Source: Blasia pusilla
Taxonomy: Eukaryota > Marchantiophyta > Marchantiopsida > Blasiales
Length of the DNA stretch: 64,000 bases
Reading direction: 5' to 3'
Assembly (NCBI GenBank): GCA_050084515.1
Contig: CM114272.1
Location: 17,360,001-17,424,000 of the forward strand
In this document: positions 14,601-26,235 of the stretch, piece after piece
Position numbering within the stretch: position 1 is the stretch's first letter
How the letters are laid out: each line of letters begins with the position of its first letter
Notes under the pieces: generated by a model
Database searches by the model: none
What the model was told of the DNA's origin: nothing
What the model saw: the letters and a program-made list of their open reading frames with translations, nothing else
Program-made: the position numbers and the translations under genes

Positions 14601-15588
14601 TCCATGTCACGGAACTCATGAAGAAAGGCCTCCAATACCCTTTTCCAGGTTCCGTGACATCCGCTCCCAGACCCTCGTACCATTAGCTTGCTCGCTTCTT
14701 AAGCATGCCAAGAAAGACTGGCAACAAATCCTCCTCTGAGCCTTCCCCATTAGCCTTAGCTACATGGGTAAATTCAAGCACAAAGTTGTCAACATCATCT
14801 CGCTGTCCCCTTGCAAACGTGGGGTATATTAGGAGCGTCTTCCTAGTGTTGGCCATTGGGAAATTTCTGCTGATGTGTCCCGGGCTTGATGATCGGGAGG
14901 GTTCCGATCTGGTTGATTTGGTCAGCTTCTCGTCCCCCGAGTCTCCAAAGGGATTCTAGGTTGACTCTTAGTCTGACTGCGAACTGGCAGGAGACGTGTT
15001 GGGGAGCGTATTGCTGTCCCTCTTCTTGTTCTTGGGCTTCGAGCGAGGCCGAAGACTGGGAGACACCCCCTGCGGTCTCCAAGACGGGTGATCTTCTTTT
15101 TGCTTATTGCGTCGATCACCTTGCTGATCTCGCGAAGAGGGCCGGGAGACTTCCATGAGTCCCTTATGGGATTCGGGAGCTTGCTTCCGCTCCCACCATC
15201 GCCACAAGGTAGGGGTCCATGGAGGGAAATTGGATCTTCCTAATTCGTAATTCCTAAAGACTACAGGAGTGTGTAGGTGCTCTTAATCTACCTGCCAGGT
15301 TTTCCTCCCATAAACAGAAGTACCGGATCATCACCAAGTACAACTGACGTTCATGGGCGAAGCACCGTCCGACGACTAGTTCTTTGACAATACTAATTAG
15401 TTGTTCTATCTTTTCTAGCACCAATGCAGCAAACCGATTGTTATCTTCTTTCATCCATAGGGGATAGCTTGAGATAGCAGATGGTCTTTGGTAAGAACTA
15501 GATGGTTGGGTCTTCTAGGAGACGAGGCTTCTTTCTCCGCTCCTGAGTTCCCCATGTGTCTCTCTCCCTCTCCAGCAAAGCTTATGAT
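14600..15588 (-). pseudogene. Gypsy-type gag, truncated
   Basis: Reading the minus strand from about 15207 downward gives a basic linker and then a gag core: PTFARGQRDD, NFVLEFTHVAKANGEGSE, LLPVFLGMLKKRA and WYEGL. This is the pattern of plant Ty3/gypsy Gag (FARG...DD...F..EF..VA.AN.E...LKKRA..WY). A stop interrupts near 14957 and others occur. The coding sequence ends abruptly near 14600, where telomere-like repeat resumes, so protease and polymerase are absent. A primer-binding site and LTR lie directly upstream, so the element is oriented on the minus strand. It is an inactive remnant. Confidence 0.72.
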
Positions 15589-15605
15589 CCCCGGCAGCGG
15601 CGCCA
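15589..15605 (-). promoter_or_regulatory. Retrotransposon primer-binding site (tRNA-Asp type)
   Basis: The minus strand reads TGGCGCCGCTGCCGGGG, one base from the well-known Athila/Tat-type site TGGCGCCGTTGCCGGGG. It sits just inside the end of the LTR at 15606-16743 and upstream of the gag remnant, which is its expected place. Confidence 0.85.
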
Positions 15606-16743
15606 AAAGTTTTATCTCTTATATGTAATGTACAATAAGTAACAGAATTGATCTTTGTACAATAATTTAATGAGTTCGATCCCCAAGAGGATCATTGTTT
15701 GGTGGAAAGAGAGATCAAAATTACAATTCTCTGGTAATAGTTGTATTCAAGTGAAATAATTTAGATTCAATGTTTTATCAATATCTTCGGATCTTTCTTA
15801 GTACCAAGGTTTCTTTTCTCAATTCTCTCTAGTGGAGTTGACAGCACGCTCAGGTAGATTTCCTCTCGACAACAAGAAACCTCACAGAGATCTCAACAAG
15901 AAAGCTGGCTTCTCCTACTATCGGAGCTCAATCCGTCTCGGCATGCTACTCTTTGTCAAACAGATTTCCTACAACTCCATGTTGATTATTCCATTGATGA
16001 GAAAGGTTCGCCTGATTCACTCTTCACTCTACAGACCCAAAAAGAATACTCAAACATAAGCATCGCACATCAGAATGAAGGAATGAGTACTTTACTACTC
16101 CATCAAGAATGAGAAAGCTTCAAAGTGTTATACAAGCTCGAGAGGGTACTACTCCCTTGCTCGGACCATTCCTACAGCATGAGGACTTCATAAGAGAATG
16201 ATGATGATAGCTACTTGCATGTTTCTTAAATACTCTCTGAAGTAGGAATGATCCAAAGATTTGAAGCGTTCTTGATGAAGCTGGTGTCTGTTCAACATTT
16301 GTAACTACCTAGATCTATGGTGCTCTTCTCTTTTCCTAAGATCCTTATGAATCCGTAGAACAAAATTGTCTTAACTACTTATCTGATACAAAGAGTTGCG
16401 CCTTTTCCTATTCTAACTATTCTAACTATATGTCGCTTGAAATCACGGTAAGTCTTAGCTTCGCTTCGCTTCGCTGCTAAGTCTCGACCTCTTTTGCTTT
16501 GCTTGAGGATGAAGCTCTTTCTCCTAATCTGAAGACGAAACGTTTCATTATTTGTTCTTGTTCGAGGGGCTTCGTTATTCGTTCTTCGTGCTTCGTTCAA
16601 GAGCGAAGTACTTCTTTCTCTTCTTCTTCTTCTTCATAATAATATAAAATAATAACCATAATATCAAAATCATAGTGTATATACAAGTCTTCTTTGAATA
16701 AAAATATGTAATTCTTCAAAAGTACAAAATTGTGGGTATCACA
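15606..16743 (-). repeat. LTR of the truncated gypsy element
   Basis: On the minus strand the LTR begins TGTGATACCC at 16743, a typical plant gypsy LTR start, and ends directly before the primer site. Its length is about 1.14 kb. It includes a CTT-rich patch (16615-16640) and a repeated GCTTC patch (16458-16475). No second LTR was found, consistent with truncation on the gag side. Confidence 0.7.
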
Positions 16744-17215
16744 GGTGTAACTTAGGATCCAAGGTTTATAACTTTAAGGTTTACGGTATCGAGTGTTTAG
16801 GCTTAGGGCTTAGGGTTTATAACTTAAATTTAGTGTTTAGGGTTTAGGGTTTTTGGCTTAGACTTATGGTTTTTGGCTTAGGATTTAGGGTAAATATCTT
16901 TAAGTTAGGGTTTAGGATGTATGGCTTGAGTTTTAGGGCTTACCCGTAATGTAGTTGTTCTAGGTTGAATATTGATAATTGAGCATATTTTTTAGTATTT
17001 ATAATGGCCAATGAATTAATAGGATAGGCTTTAGGGCTTACCAAGCCCTAAACCCTAAGCCATACATCCTAAACCCACCGTCATACACCCTTACACTACA
17101 CAATCCTATTAATTCATTTATAGGATTAATTCATTGGCTGTTATAAATACTAAGTTAGGGTTTAGGGTGTATGGCTTGAGTTTTAAGGCTTACCCATAAT
17201 GTACTTATTATAGGT
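16744..17215. repeat. Degenerate telomere-like block
   Basis: Many TTTAGGG variants (GGCTTAGGG, GGTTTAGGG, AAGTTAGGG) on the plus strand, with an inverted stretch of CCCTAAACCC type at 17040-17080. The phrase TTAGGGTTTAGG(A/G)TGTATGGCTTGAG occurs at about 16906 and again at 17155, so part of the block is duplicated. It probably continues the block broken by the gypsy fragment. Confidence 0.75.
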
Positions 17216-17588
17216 TAAATACTGTTGAACTACCCCAGAGACCAGATGTTGCGAAGTTCCAGCAATAGAGGGATTTTGAAAAAAAAACATTAACTGATTT
17301 TGGAGAAGTTACTTCTACTAGAATTTGGGAGCAATCCGGTGTCTCCAAAAACCTGGGCGGGGTAATTTCTTCATCCAAATCAATCATCGAGTTCGTTTCT
17401 CGATGTTGACACTTGACTTGCTTGAAGTCAAGATACTTATTTGGTCTCCAAGAGTCTCGCTCAAACTGCTCTACCACCATCTGTATGGGACGTCTTGAAA
17501 CATGCCCACAAATATCCCCACAATATGGACGCCTTGTTGGAGGGGAGTTTCGGTTTTGCACCGATTGAAGGCTTCCACATACAATTTG
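17216..17588. other. No recognised gene
   Basis: Unique-looking sequence between the telomere-like block and the start of LTR homology. Open frames on the minus strand (17208-17736) run into the LTR and show no domain. Confidence 0.3.
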
Positions 17589-18100
17589 TCATATCTTTTA
17601 AGATAGATCGATGAGATCTAGTAAAGCGCCTTCGTGAGTAGTGGAGGAGAGGCTCAAGAGGTCCAGGATGACCTGCTAAGGCCCGGAAAAGTTGAGAGAG
17701 CAGGTGTCCCCTTCGTTTCGGCTCATATGGAGCCATATTGAGGAACTTCCTATTTTAGATAAGTACCATTTTGAGTATATGATCTACTTTGTATTTTTGG
17801 TAAGTGGCCCTTTACCTCCTACATCAGGTCAAGAGCCAAGGAAGTGACTTAAGAGCATAGGTTACCATGGAGATAGCTTGGGAGAGGGGAGGGGTATACT
17901 TCAAGGAGAGAGAGCTTGAGAGCTCATTCTCTCATTGTTGAACCTCTTTGCATGAGGCGATGGGGTTATGATATTTCTTGCCTTGTGTGCGTAACACAAG
18001 CCTCTCATTAGGAGAGTGGGTTTGGTTTGACATTGAGAGAGACATGTGAGAGTGCACAATTTGAGAGCTATGGTATTGAGAGAAATTGGATCTTATTTTA
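17589..18100 (+). repeat. 5' LTR (partial) of the large gypsy element
   Basis: About 510 bp align with 36729-37240 through shared blocks such as GAGATCTAGTA, GAGCCATATTGAGGAAC, TACATCAGGTCAAGAGCCAA, GCTCATTCTCTCATTGTTG and GGATCTTATTTT. Homology begins abruptly at about 17589 and lacks the roughly 130-bp start seen at the 3' end of the element (26020-26148), so this LTR is truncated or rearranged on its left. Confidence 0.7.
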
Positions 18101-19649
18101 CAAAGAGAGAATGAGTGAGTGAGAGAGCTTCATGGGGGAGCTCATTGGTTGCTCGATGTTTGGTGCAGGTAGGGGGACCGTGTTCCCCGCTTCATGGCTC
18201 ATGGGAGTTCTAATCGGAGCAAGACCTGTGTGAGTTTGCTATTTTGCTTTGCTGATTTTTTGTACATGAGAATGGCACGCGAAAGCGCTGCCCAATTTTT
18301 TATAGGAATTGAGTATGGGGGCGGATTGCTCCATGCCGGTGCTCTCGGGAGCACCACGTAGCTTGCTGATTTGTGTTCTCATAAGTTTTAAATTTTCGTT
18401 GGGAGAAATCTTGTGTAGGAGAAAGAGACATTGGTCTTTACAACAATCCCCGTCTATTTTTATTGGAATGTCCCATTGAAAATATTTTTTGATATTGTTG
18501 TAGATCTTGGAGCTGTGCACGCTGTGCAACAAACAATGTGCAATTTGGAGTTGCAAGCAAAAAGTTATGGTCAATCTTGAAAAAATTCCATTGCTAGGTG
18601 ATTTTTAGGGTTTAATTGTTCAAACCCTAAAGCAGCCGCCGTGCCGGCGGCGGCCGTCAATGTCATAGTCATCGTCGATGGTAAACCATCACCATAGACC
18701 ATCAACCATCTCCATCAATGGTCCACCATCACCGTTATAGTCACCGTCGATGGTAAACCATCACTGTAGACCGTCAACCGTCATCGTCGATGGTCCGCCG
18801 TCACCATCAACGGCCCACCGTCCACCATCGGCCACTGCCGCCGCCATACCTGCTCAAAGTCATGTTCAGCTGTTGTCCATCCTTTGGTTTTCACTGCCGC
18901 CATTATGGAGTGGAGGGTCCTCCACGACAATCGTTGATTCTGTAACTTGCGTCGCCATCACGTACTTTGGTTTGGCCGCCACCGTCATCACAGTTTCGTC
19001 ATCAACCAGTGAAGGCAGGTGACCTCAGGTTATGGTGTTTGAGGTTTTCATTTCATGTTGCTATGTTGTGATTGGTAGCTACTTGACGACGATCGAGTAG
19101 CGTGCCGTGACGCCCGTAGCCGCAACGCGCTGCCAATTGCCGCCCCATGCTGCTTGTGGCCGCACCGCACCATCTCGATTGCGGAGCCGATTCTTCACTA
19201 AGGAGCTGAGCGTGTGAATTGCTAATTGAGGAGGGTATGCAGCTGAGTGCCGCACCCAATTCCCGAATGCCGTGTCGTTTGTAGCCGTTCAGTGTTGCGG
19301 TCTTTGCATTGGGACATTGCAGACTTGCACCGCACATCGAAAGCGAGTTTAAGCGACATCGATGACGAGAGGAGTACGACTTGCTGATTGGAGGAGTTGT
19401 CTTCATGACCAAGTTGGGGTCGAGATTTTTAGTTGCTGAGGAGCGACATCGATATTATTATCAGGTTATCCATTCTCGTCTCTTACCCTACACGTGTGAG
19501 GGATTTCTGGAGATTTGGAAGTTATTTGGGATATTGGGTTTGGTGTTGATGTTGAGAGCATAAATGATGTATGGGTTTAGGGGACATAGACCTGTGTGGG
19601 ATGTTCTCAGTTGAGGATGGTTTGTCGATGAGACAATAGATCAGTTGAT
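18101..19649 (+). other. Gypsy leader region with imperfect minisatellite
   Basis: A long leader between LTR and gag. At 18669-18840 it contains two copies of a roughly 72-bp unit built from GTCGATGGT, AAACCATCAC and AGACC(A/G)TCAACC(A/G)TC. The rest has no convincing gene. A minus-strand open frame at 19053-19412 has no recognised domain. Confidence 0.45.
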
Positions 19650-20663
19650 TTGCCCGACATGGTTGATTTTCTCGACTACGAGATGGACGACCGGGGTATA
19701 GGACCGCGTAGGTTTTTGGATGTTGTAGGCACTATAGAGCTACACGAATTCATTGAGGAGTTTAGGAGTTGGTGTGACTCATTACGGGCTAGGAACTCTA
19801 AAGAGTTCAACCTATTTGCAGCATGGAACGGTATGTTCCAGCATTTAAAGGGGGAGCCCATGGACGATTACCATGAGTTCTCCCACAGATATGCCTAGGA
19901 GATTGAGGCATGGCGACTCTACTATGATCCACACTATGTGTCATGGACGGAGCCATTATCAGATGAAGAGGAGGAGTCAGGAGAGGCTCCTTCCTCTTCC
20001 AATAGTGATTTTTTAGGAGGGGTCACTCGCACTGGAGCTGTTGCACCGTCTAGTCGGGTTCGTCCCAAGTTCAACCCCATGGTTGAGTTCTTCGCTAAGT
20101 TGAGGGCGAGCTACCAAGGGTACAGATGGAGAAGTTGCGGAGCATCCACGACTTCCAAAGGCGCCCGGGTGAGAGTTTGCGTGAGGCTTACACTCGCTTG
20201 CGCCAGTTGATCAACGTCACTCAAGAGGTGACAGAAGCTCAGGCTATCCAGTCATGGTATGCGATGTTGGACCAGACCCTGCGGATACGGGTGTGGGAGG
20301 GGGTGCTTCTTATGAACACCTCCCCTACGTTGAGAGATGTTCTTAGAACTGTTGAGAGCATTGAGCGCAACATGGCGGAGGAGAGCGTAGCCACCATGGG
20401 TTATAGGCGAGAGTAGTCACGATTGTCTGCACCACCTGTGCAGCAATGTGGACTTCGAGATGGGTCGACTGTGGCACCACAAGCTCAGGAAGGATACCGA
20501 GAGGCCGTGCCATCGAGACTTGCGCCTTCATATGCGGCTCAGCAGCAGCCGCCTATGATTACTTGTTGGTCATGTGATGGAGCCCATCATGAAGGTGATT
20601 GCACTCGTCAGGGTCATGGACCTGTGCCTCAACATGGAGGAGGAGATGATGCTGCTAATTAGT
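19650..20663 (+). pseudogene. Gypsy gag with CCHC zinc knuckle
   Basis: The capsid-like part contains FNLFAAWNGMFQHLKGEPMD and later LRSIHDFQRRPGESLREAYT, LRQLINVTQEV and AQAIQSWYAM, typical of retrotransposon Gag. A zinc knuckle CWSCDGAHHEGDC (Cx2Cx4Hx4C) lies at about 20564-20602. A stop near 19897 and frame changes near 20126 and 20416 break the gene. It packages the element RNA in an active relative; this copy cannot. Confidence 0.8.
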
Positions 20664-20779
20664 ATGACAATAGTCATACTAATAACGTCATGGTGCAGAG
20701 GTATGGTCATACACGCGTCAGGTGTTTCAGTTAACACCTTGAGTTACATCCAAATCGAGGGCCAAAGAGGGCACCGGAG

Positions 20780-22730
20780 CGAGTAGCCGATCCGGGTGGG
20801 CCTAGAGATCGTGCACCATGTGGTCCCGTTGGGGGATGAGGAGCTAGAGTTGCCTGACAACGTGGTGGAGGAGGTAGAGTCCCACCTTCTACATGCGTAG
20901 AGGGAAACGCTGGGCATGAGGTTGGGATTGCTGCCCAGATACAGCAGCTATATGAGTAGATTTCCGCTATGGCATTGAGGTTATCCGATGCTGGATCCGT
21001 GGCATCGATATCATATGGAGCAGCCAGAGATATGGAGGATCCTGGTTGGATGTGCAAGGTTGCCCTGATGGAGGCCACCGCAATTGTGACGTGTGGAGTA
21101 GCCGCAGAGTTGGATCCACATCGAGGGGAAGCCAAGAAACAGGGGCTGGTATTCGGGTAGGAGAGAGGAAGAGAGGAGAGGAAGAGAAGAGAGTCTCTCT
21201 TCAAAAGAAAGTCACAAAAGGGAAAAAAAACTGAAACTCTCTTCAAAAAATATGAAGATTATGGATAATAAGTGAGTAATTTTTTTGGAGATTTGTTTTG
21301 AAGAGAGGAAACTTAGTGCAACCGGTTGGAATTCGACAGCTTGCAATTTTTTGGTTTTTTCTTTTTCTTTTTTGGTTAAGGAAATTTTTTTCATTTTTTT
21401 GGGTTTTCGTAACGTTTGCCACCCGTTGGACTTTGACGAGTTGCTTTCTAGGCATCACGGTGACCTGTCATACTCCGACGGGTTGCAAACGTATAAAAAA
21501 CCCCAAAAAATGAAATTTTTTCCTTAACCAGAAAAAAAAAACGATTGCAACCCATCAGATTTTGACGGGATGCAAAGGTAAAAAAAATTAGAAAAAAAAA
21601 AGTTTCAATTTTTTTTCATCACCAAATATTTTTGGAAAATTTTTTCCTTTTCAACATGTGAAAACTTTCCTCCCTCCAACCTGTCGAAAACTCTCTTCAA
21701 ACCAAAAGAGCCCTAGGGGTTGCCAATATCTTCCTCTCTTCCTCTCTTCCTCTCCTCTTACCACTCCTCCCAGGAAATAGACTAGGCTTCCTCTGTCTTT
21801 TACGTTGTCCGAGGACCCCATCGATGGCTCCTGATTAGAGTTCCTGGAGAGGTGGTGATGTTGTTGGTGTGCAAGCATAGAGGGCGATGGGAGAAGCGAG
21901 TGCAAAGACTCCTATTGCTGATGCTCAGGAGGGGCATGTGTCGAGCACGTTGTTGGGGGAGGCCACCGTTGTGTACCGCGCTCCTTTATTTTATGCTTCC
22001 GATGTTATGACGTTGGGAGGTACGCCGGCCAAGGTTTTTTGGCTGGCTGCTACGCTATATGAGCGTGGAGTTGGAGTTCTTGCATCACGTTTAGAGGTGA
22101 TGGACCTGCCCTTGGAACCGATGCTCGCGCCGTCCACGTGAGATTCATGGCAGGCTGCGGCTTATAGGATGGTAGGGATGCCCGATAGAGTGTGCCATGG
22201 CTTCTCTTGGTGTTGTTTTGCTGGATAATCGGGGAGAGGTCTTCTAGTTGGTGAGTTTAGGAGGTAGAGCTTTTAGTCCGCAGCGCATCTTGTTGGATTC
22301 AAGAGCGCAACCCCTGATGTTGGGGAAAGCGTCATTTAGAGGATTAGGCTTGACAAGAGCCGATGTGGAGTGTTTTCCATTCCGAATACACACATCCTTG
22401 GGTGGAGCAAGTACCACACATTATATCACCCGACAGGAGATTGTGGTGAGGATTCACCCACGACATCCTACAACGCTGCAGAGGATGCGACATATCACAA
22501 AAGTTGCGTTGGTGAGCCCCATGCCTACCGAGACGGTTGAGGCAGTGGCTGGGGACGAGACCCAAGGAGATCGACACACAATGGATGATTGGGAGAGACA
22601 CCCTTGGACTTCTTGGGATGTTTTGCAGGTACGCCAAGATATGATAGCTATAGCGTCGAGCGTGTTTTCGGGTACTGCACATGGAGATGAGAGTTCTATT
22701 GTCCGAGACAGGGTTTCACCATAGCAACCA
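20780..22730 (+). pseudogene. Gypsy gag-pol junction and aspartic protease, interrupted
   Basis: Coding-like sequence at 20969-21140 resumes after the nested 629-bp transposon at 21788-22141. The protease core follows at about 22280-22330, where ILLDSRAQPLMLGK matches the LDSGA(S/T/Q) active-site pattern of retroviral-type proteases. The Gly after Asp-Ser is replaced by Arg. This protease would release the element's proteins. The damaged active site, stops and insertion show it is dead. Confidence 0.68.
21141..21769. mobile_element. 629-bp non-autonomous relative of the large palindrome-bearing transposon
   Basis: The left end reads AGGGGCTGGTATTCGGG followed by a GGAAGAGAGG-rich stretch and GAGAGTCTCTCTT. 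The right end is the inverted form, a CCTCTCTTCCTC-rich stretch ending TCTTACCACTCC. The same terminal pattern bounds copies A and B. Imperfect 9-bp direct repeats flank it (CCAAGAAAC at 21132 and CCAGGAAAT at 21770, 7 of 9 matching). The inside keeps arms of the family palindrome (CACCCGTTGGA, CTCCGACGGGTTGC, GCAACCCATCAGA) but has no coding capacity. It interrupts the gypsy element. It can only have moved using proteins supplied in trans. Confidence 0.78.
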
Positions 22731-22939
22731 CCGACATCCACACTGAAGAGTCGTACCGTAGTCATGATGGAGACTTGGGAGCCAGATATGGGCCCTAAGT
22801 TGATAGGAGGAGAGCGGCATCGGATACTCCAGTTCCTTAAGAGTTATAGGAGTTGTTTTGCATTTAGTATGCATGATTTGGGTGCGCTGAAGGGTCCAAG
22901 GATCCACTTTGAGTTGTCGAGTGACACGCCGATCTTCTG

Positions 22940-23942
22940 ACAACCCTATAGGTACAATGACATGGAGAGGGCTCTGATTCAGAGTAGGAGCCAGGACTTG
23001 GTTGGAGCAGGACTAGTGGAGATGTTGCATGGAGAGTGTGCATCTGCCATTGTCATGGCCGCCAAGAAGGATGTGCATGGCAACTGGATGGATAGGCGGA
23101 TGTGTAGAAATTACCGACCTATCAATCGGCAGACGAAGTCTGATAAGTATGCCATGTCCACCCTTGAGGAGATCTTTGATGTGATTGGGCATGCAAAGGT
23201 CTTCAGTTTGTTAGATCTTCGAGTCGGATACTATCAACTGCTTATAAGATTGGAGGACAGGAAAAAGACAAAATTTTGGGGCATCGATCCTCTCGGGAAG
23301 GATTGTTTGTAATAGTGGTGATTCTTACCATTCAGGTTAAAGAATGCCGTGGCTGAGTTTCACAGGATCATGGATAGGATCTTGGCTGGTCTGGATTTTG
23401 CTAGGTGTTATATTGAGGACATCGTAGTCTTTAGTGCCACGGTTGAGGAGCATGAGCGACATCTAGAGGAGGTGTTTCTACGATTGCAGTTACATGGGCT
23501 GAATTTACATCCAAGCAAGTGCAAGTTCTTCTACGACCAGATTGAGTACTTGGATCATACGATATACCGAGGGGGTCTTGGTGTCCAACAGACAAAGGTA
23601 GAGGCTATTTCACGCATTCCTCGCCCTACACATATGATTCGAGCTCATGCATTCATGGGATTAGTGAACTTCTATGGACGGTACATCAAGGATTTCAATT
23701 TGATTGCAAAGCCGCTAACCTTGTTGACCAAGGTGGATCAAGAATGGCACTTGGGGGTTGAGCAGGAGAGAGCATTTCAGATGCTCAAGGACAAATTGAC
23801 GTCCGCACCCATATTGAGCAAACCAATTAGGGGGCATCCTTTCCAGTTGCATACCGATTGGAGCATTTTGGGGTTTGGAGCTGTGCTCACACAACATGAC
23901 GATGATGGTAGAGAGTTCGTGGTGGCTTATGCTAGTCGCTGA
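22940..23942 (+). pseudogene. Gypsy reverse transcriptase
   Basis: The order of RT motifs is clear: CRNYRPINRQTKSDKYAM, FSLLDLRVGYYQL (catalytic Asp, normally LDLRSGYHQ), PFRLKNAVAEFHRIMDRIL, and YIEDIVVFS at about 23408-23436. In YIED the first Asp of YxDD is replaced by Glu. Thumb and connection pieces follow (LHPSKCKFF, LDHTIYRGGLGV, FMGLVNFYGRYIKDF). Two stops break the frame at 23310-23325. It once copied the element RNA to DNA. Confidence 0.88.
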
Positions 23943-24240
23943 AACAACGCTGCAGTGGCAAAATATAGCTCGTATGAGGATGAATGCTTGGCTGTAGTGT
24001 GGGCTATCCTACATTTCAGATGTTATCTATTCGGAAATCCCCTTACCATCATTATTGACCAATAGCCACTTAAGTGGTTGATGGAGTCCGACAAGCTTAC
24101 AAGGAAGCTTGCAAGGTGCACTCTTTTGTTGCAAGAGTATGACTTCGAGGTGGTGCATAGACCTGGGATGCTCAACCAAGATGCAGATGGTTTGAGCCGT
24201 AGCCCATGCCCAAGTCAGCGAGATGCGACTGGAGCTCATT
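23943..24240 (+). pseudogene. Gypsy RNase H domain
   Basis: This continues from LHTDWSILGFGAVLTQ (the first Asp, within the RT frame) through KYSSYEDECLAVVWAILHFR and IIIDQ-PLKWLM to VVHRPGMLNQDADGLSR, the usual order of the Ty3/gypsy RNase H. Stops fall at 23940 and 24063. It would remove the RNA strand of the hybrid during reverse transcription. Confidence 0.82.
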
Positions 24241-24497
24241 GGCATGGTGAGGGTGATGAGGAGTTGGTTCCAAGATGGCATGTGTCAGCCTATTTGGGCT
24301 TGTTGGCTATGGAGAGCCAGATTGCGGAGACTTCATCGGCGAGGTTAGATGGAGAGTCCTTAGATCCAGAGGCCGGTGAGGAGATGATAGGTGGCCGAGA
24401 TATTCACGACGATGGAGTGGTCTTGGAGTATCTGCCTACTGGTAGCATCCCGAGCACAGTGGGTGCTAGCAAGCGAGATCGGATCCTATAACAAGCC

Positions 24498-25665
24498 AGA
24501 CAGTTCCGATGGGAGGGAGCACATGTGTTGCAAGTGTGGAAGGATGGTAGAGTGCGTGTAGTGCCTCATCCTTTGTAGAGAGCACGTTTGGTGCATCATG
24601 CCCACAAGGAGTTGGGTCATTTTGGAGTGAAGCGGACGTACAGCTTGCTTGAGATTTAGTATTGGTGGCGAGGCATGCAAACTGACGTTCAACAATTTGT
24701 TGCCAGATGCATGGTGTGTGATCGAGTCCAAGCATCGTTCAAAGCTTCAACTCCACAATTGCATCCACTTCCAATCATAGGTTTAGATTATAGATGGAGT
24801 TTGGATTTTGCAAGATCTTTGCCTTTGACGGAGCACCACAGTCGTTATATGTTGGTGATGGTCAAGCACTTCTCGAAGTGGATAGAGTTGCTTGCATTGC
24901 CTGACAAAGCAAGTGAGGGAGTAGCGTATGCCTTCCTACATTGAGTGCTAAATCATTACGGTGCACCAGCTGAGATGTTGATAGACCTAGGTACAGAGTT
25001 CCGCGGGGAGTTTCAGGCCTTGTGTGATCAGGCACTGGTCGACCACCACACTACTTCGCGAGATCATCCTGAGGCGGATGGACTAGCGGAGCGGGTTATG
25101 TCATGGTGAAGAGAGGACTATGCAAGTTTAGCTTGTAGAGAGGTCACCTAGGAGATTGGGACCTTTAGTTGCCATGGTTGGCGATGAGATGCAGATTCAA
25201 CAAGCAGGCATCCTTAGCGTCTTTCTCACCGTACTTGTTTCTTTATGGCCGAGAGCCAGATTTACCTAGGACCATTTGTCGAGATGTTGGTGAGGTGTTG
25301 AACCATGATGATCCTTATGTATGGATGTGAGCATGTTCTCAGAGGGCTGAATTGTTTCGAAGAGTGATGCCCATGGCGTTTCAGAACTTGGCGATTGCGC
25401 AACATCGGGATACGTTGCGGTATGCGACTATTCGGGGAGGTGGTTATCGACCTACTATCCATAGGTTTCATCAGGGAGACTATGTCTACTTGCAATATAC
25501 GGCACCCACGATGTTGGATGTGAGTGTAGGGCGCACCATCTTGAGAGTGCGTGAGGTTTTGCCATCCGGTTGGAGGGATGAGATGGCATGGTTTGGAAGG
25601 ACTATGTGCGTAACTCTGCGCCCTATCATCTTTTGAACATTGAAGTACAGTTGATCCGAGCTAAG
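24498..25665 (+). pseudogene. Gypsy integrase
   Basis: The HHCC zinc domain is visible (HAHKELGHFG...CMVC, 24595-24720). The DDE core follows: WSLDFARSLP (first Asp), EMLIDLGTEFRGEF (second Asp), RDHPEADGLAERV (Glu). The C-terminal part contains ILRVREVLPSG and, in another frame, RNSAPYHLLNIE. Stops lie near 24658 and 24943, with further shifts after 25085. It would insert the cDNA into the chromosome. Confidence 0.85.
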
Positions 25666-25688
25666 CAATAGTTCTTGCAGGCTTGCGG

Positions 25689-25841
25689 TGTATGTTGTGT
25701 GGTTCCGCCCATGATGCAGCCACTATGCTAGTTTGTGATGGGTTTAGGGTTCGATGTTTGAGAGGATGGCATATGGCATGTTTGACGCCAACTCTCACTA
25801 GGATTCCCCAAGGACAATGGATGTGTCCCAGATGTACCTAG
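25689..25841 (+). pseudogene. PHD-like zinc finger at the end of the gypsy pol
   Basis: Fifty codons without ATG encode the spaced signature CMLCGSAHDA, MLVCDGF, GWHMACLTPTL, IPQGQWMCPRC, followed by a stop. The spacing CxxC...C...H..C...CxxC with W-H and G-x-W-x-C-P-x-C is that of a PHD finger. The fourth zinc ligand expected in CDGC is Phe, and extra residues (VRCLR) precede the WH, so ligands are partly changed. It lies about 50 bp after the integrase end in a shifted frame, where many plant gypsy elements carry a chromodomain. PHD fingers read histone tails, so by analogy it would guide integration; that role is inference. Confidence 0.66.
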
Positions 25842-26003
25842 AGTAGGTAGTTCTACATTTTGACTTGTCTCTGTGACATGGATGACAAGGAGGCGACTAA
25901 CGATGGGGCCACATGAGCACCCGACCTTCTTGCTCTTAGCGTCCGAGAGATATATGTCATGGTAGGTAGGGATAGATGGCTATCTGGAGTTAGAGGAAAC
26001 TAA

Positions 26004-26157
26004 CCACCACCTAGGGGGACGATTAGAGATATTTTAGTTCTTTTTGTCTCGTTGTTTGGATGCCATGAGTTAGCATGGGATCATGCGTGTTTGTGTGTGT
26101 GTGTGTGTTTGGTGATATCGATGTATATTGTGTAGCGATGTGTATGCGCAAGATAAC
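26004..26157 (+). repeat. Polypurine tract and start of the 3' LTR
   Basis: The purine run AGGGGGA at about 26009 precedes a unit beginning GAGATATTTTAGTTC and ending GATGTGTATGCGCA. The same unit recurs at 37245-37365 and 37618-37736. It stops at 26157, where the large transposon is inserted, and the LTR resumes at 36729. Confidence 0.55.
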
Positions 26158-26235
26158 GGGGGCAGGTATTTTGGCAGGAGAGAGGAAGAGAGGAAGAGAG
26201 GAAGAGAGGAGAGTCTCTCTTAAAAAAAAAAGGCC
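26158..26235 (+). repeat. Copy A left terminal inverted repeat
   Basis: GA-rich terminus made of GAGAGGAA-type repeats, ending in the small inverted motif AGAGTCTCTCTT. It matches the left ends at 21141 and 53910 closely and the right end at 36600-36719 in inverted form. Confidence 0.8.
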
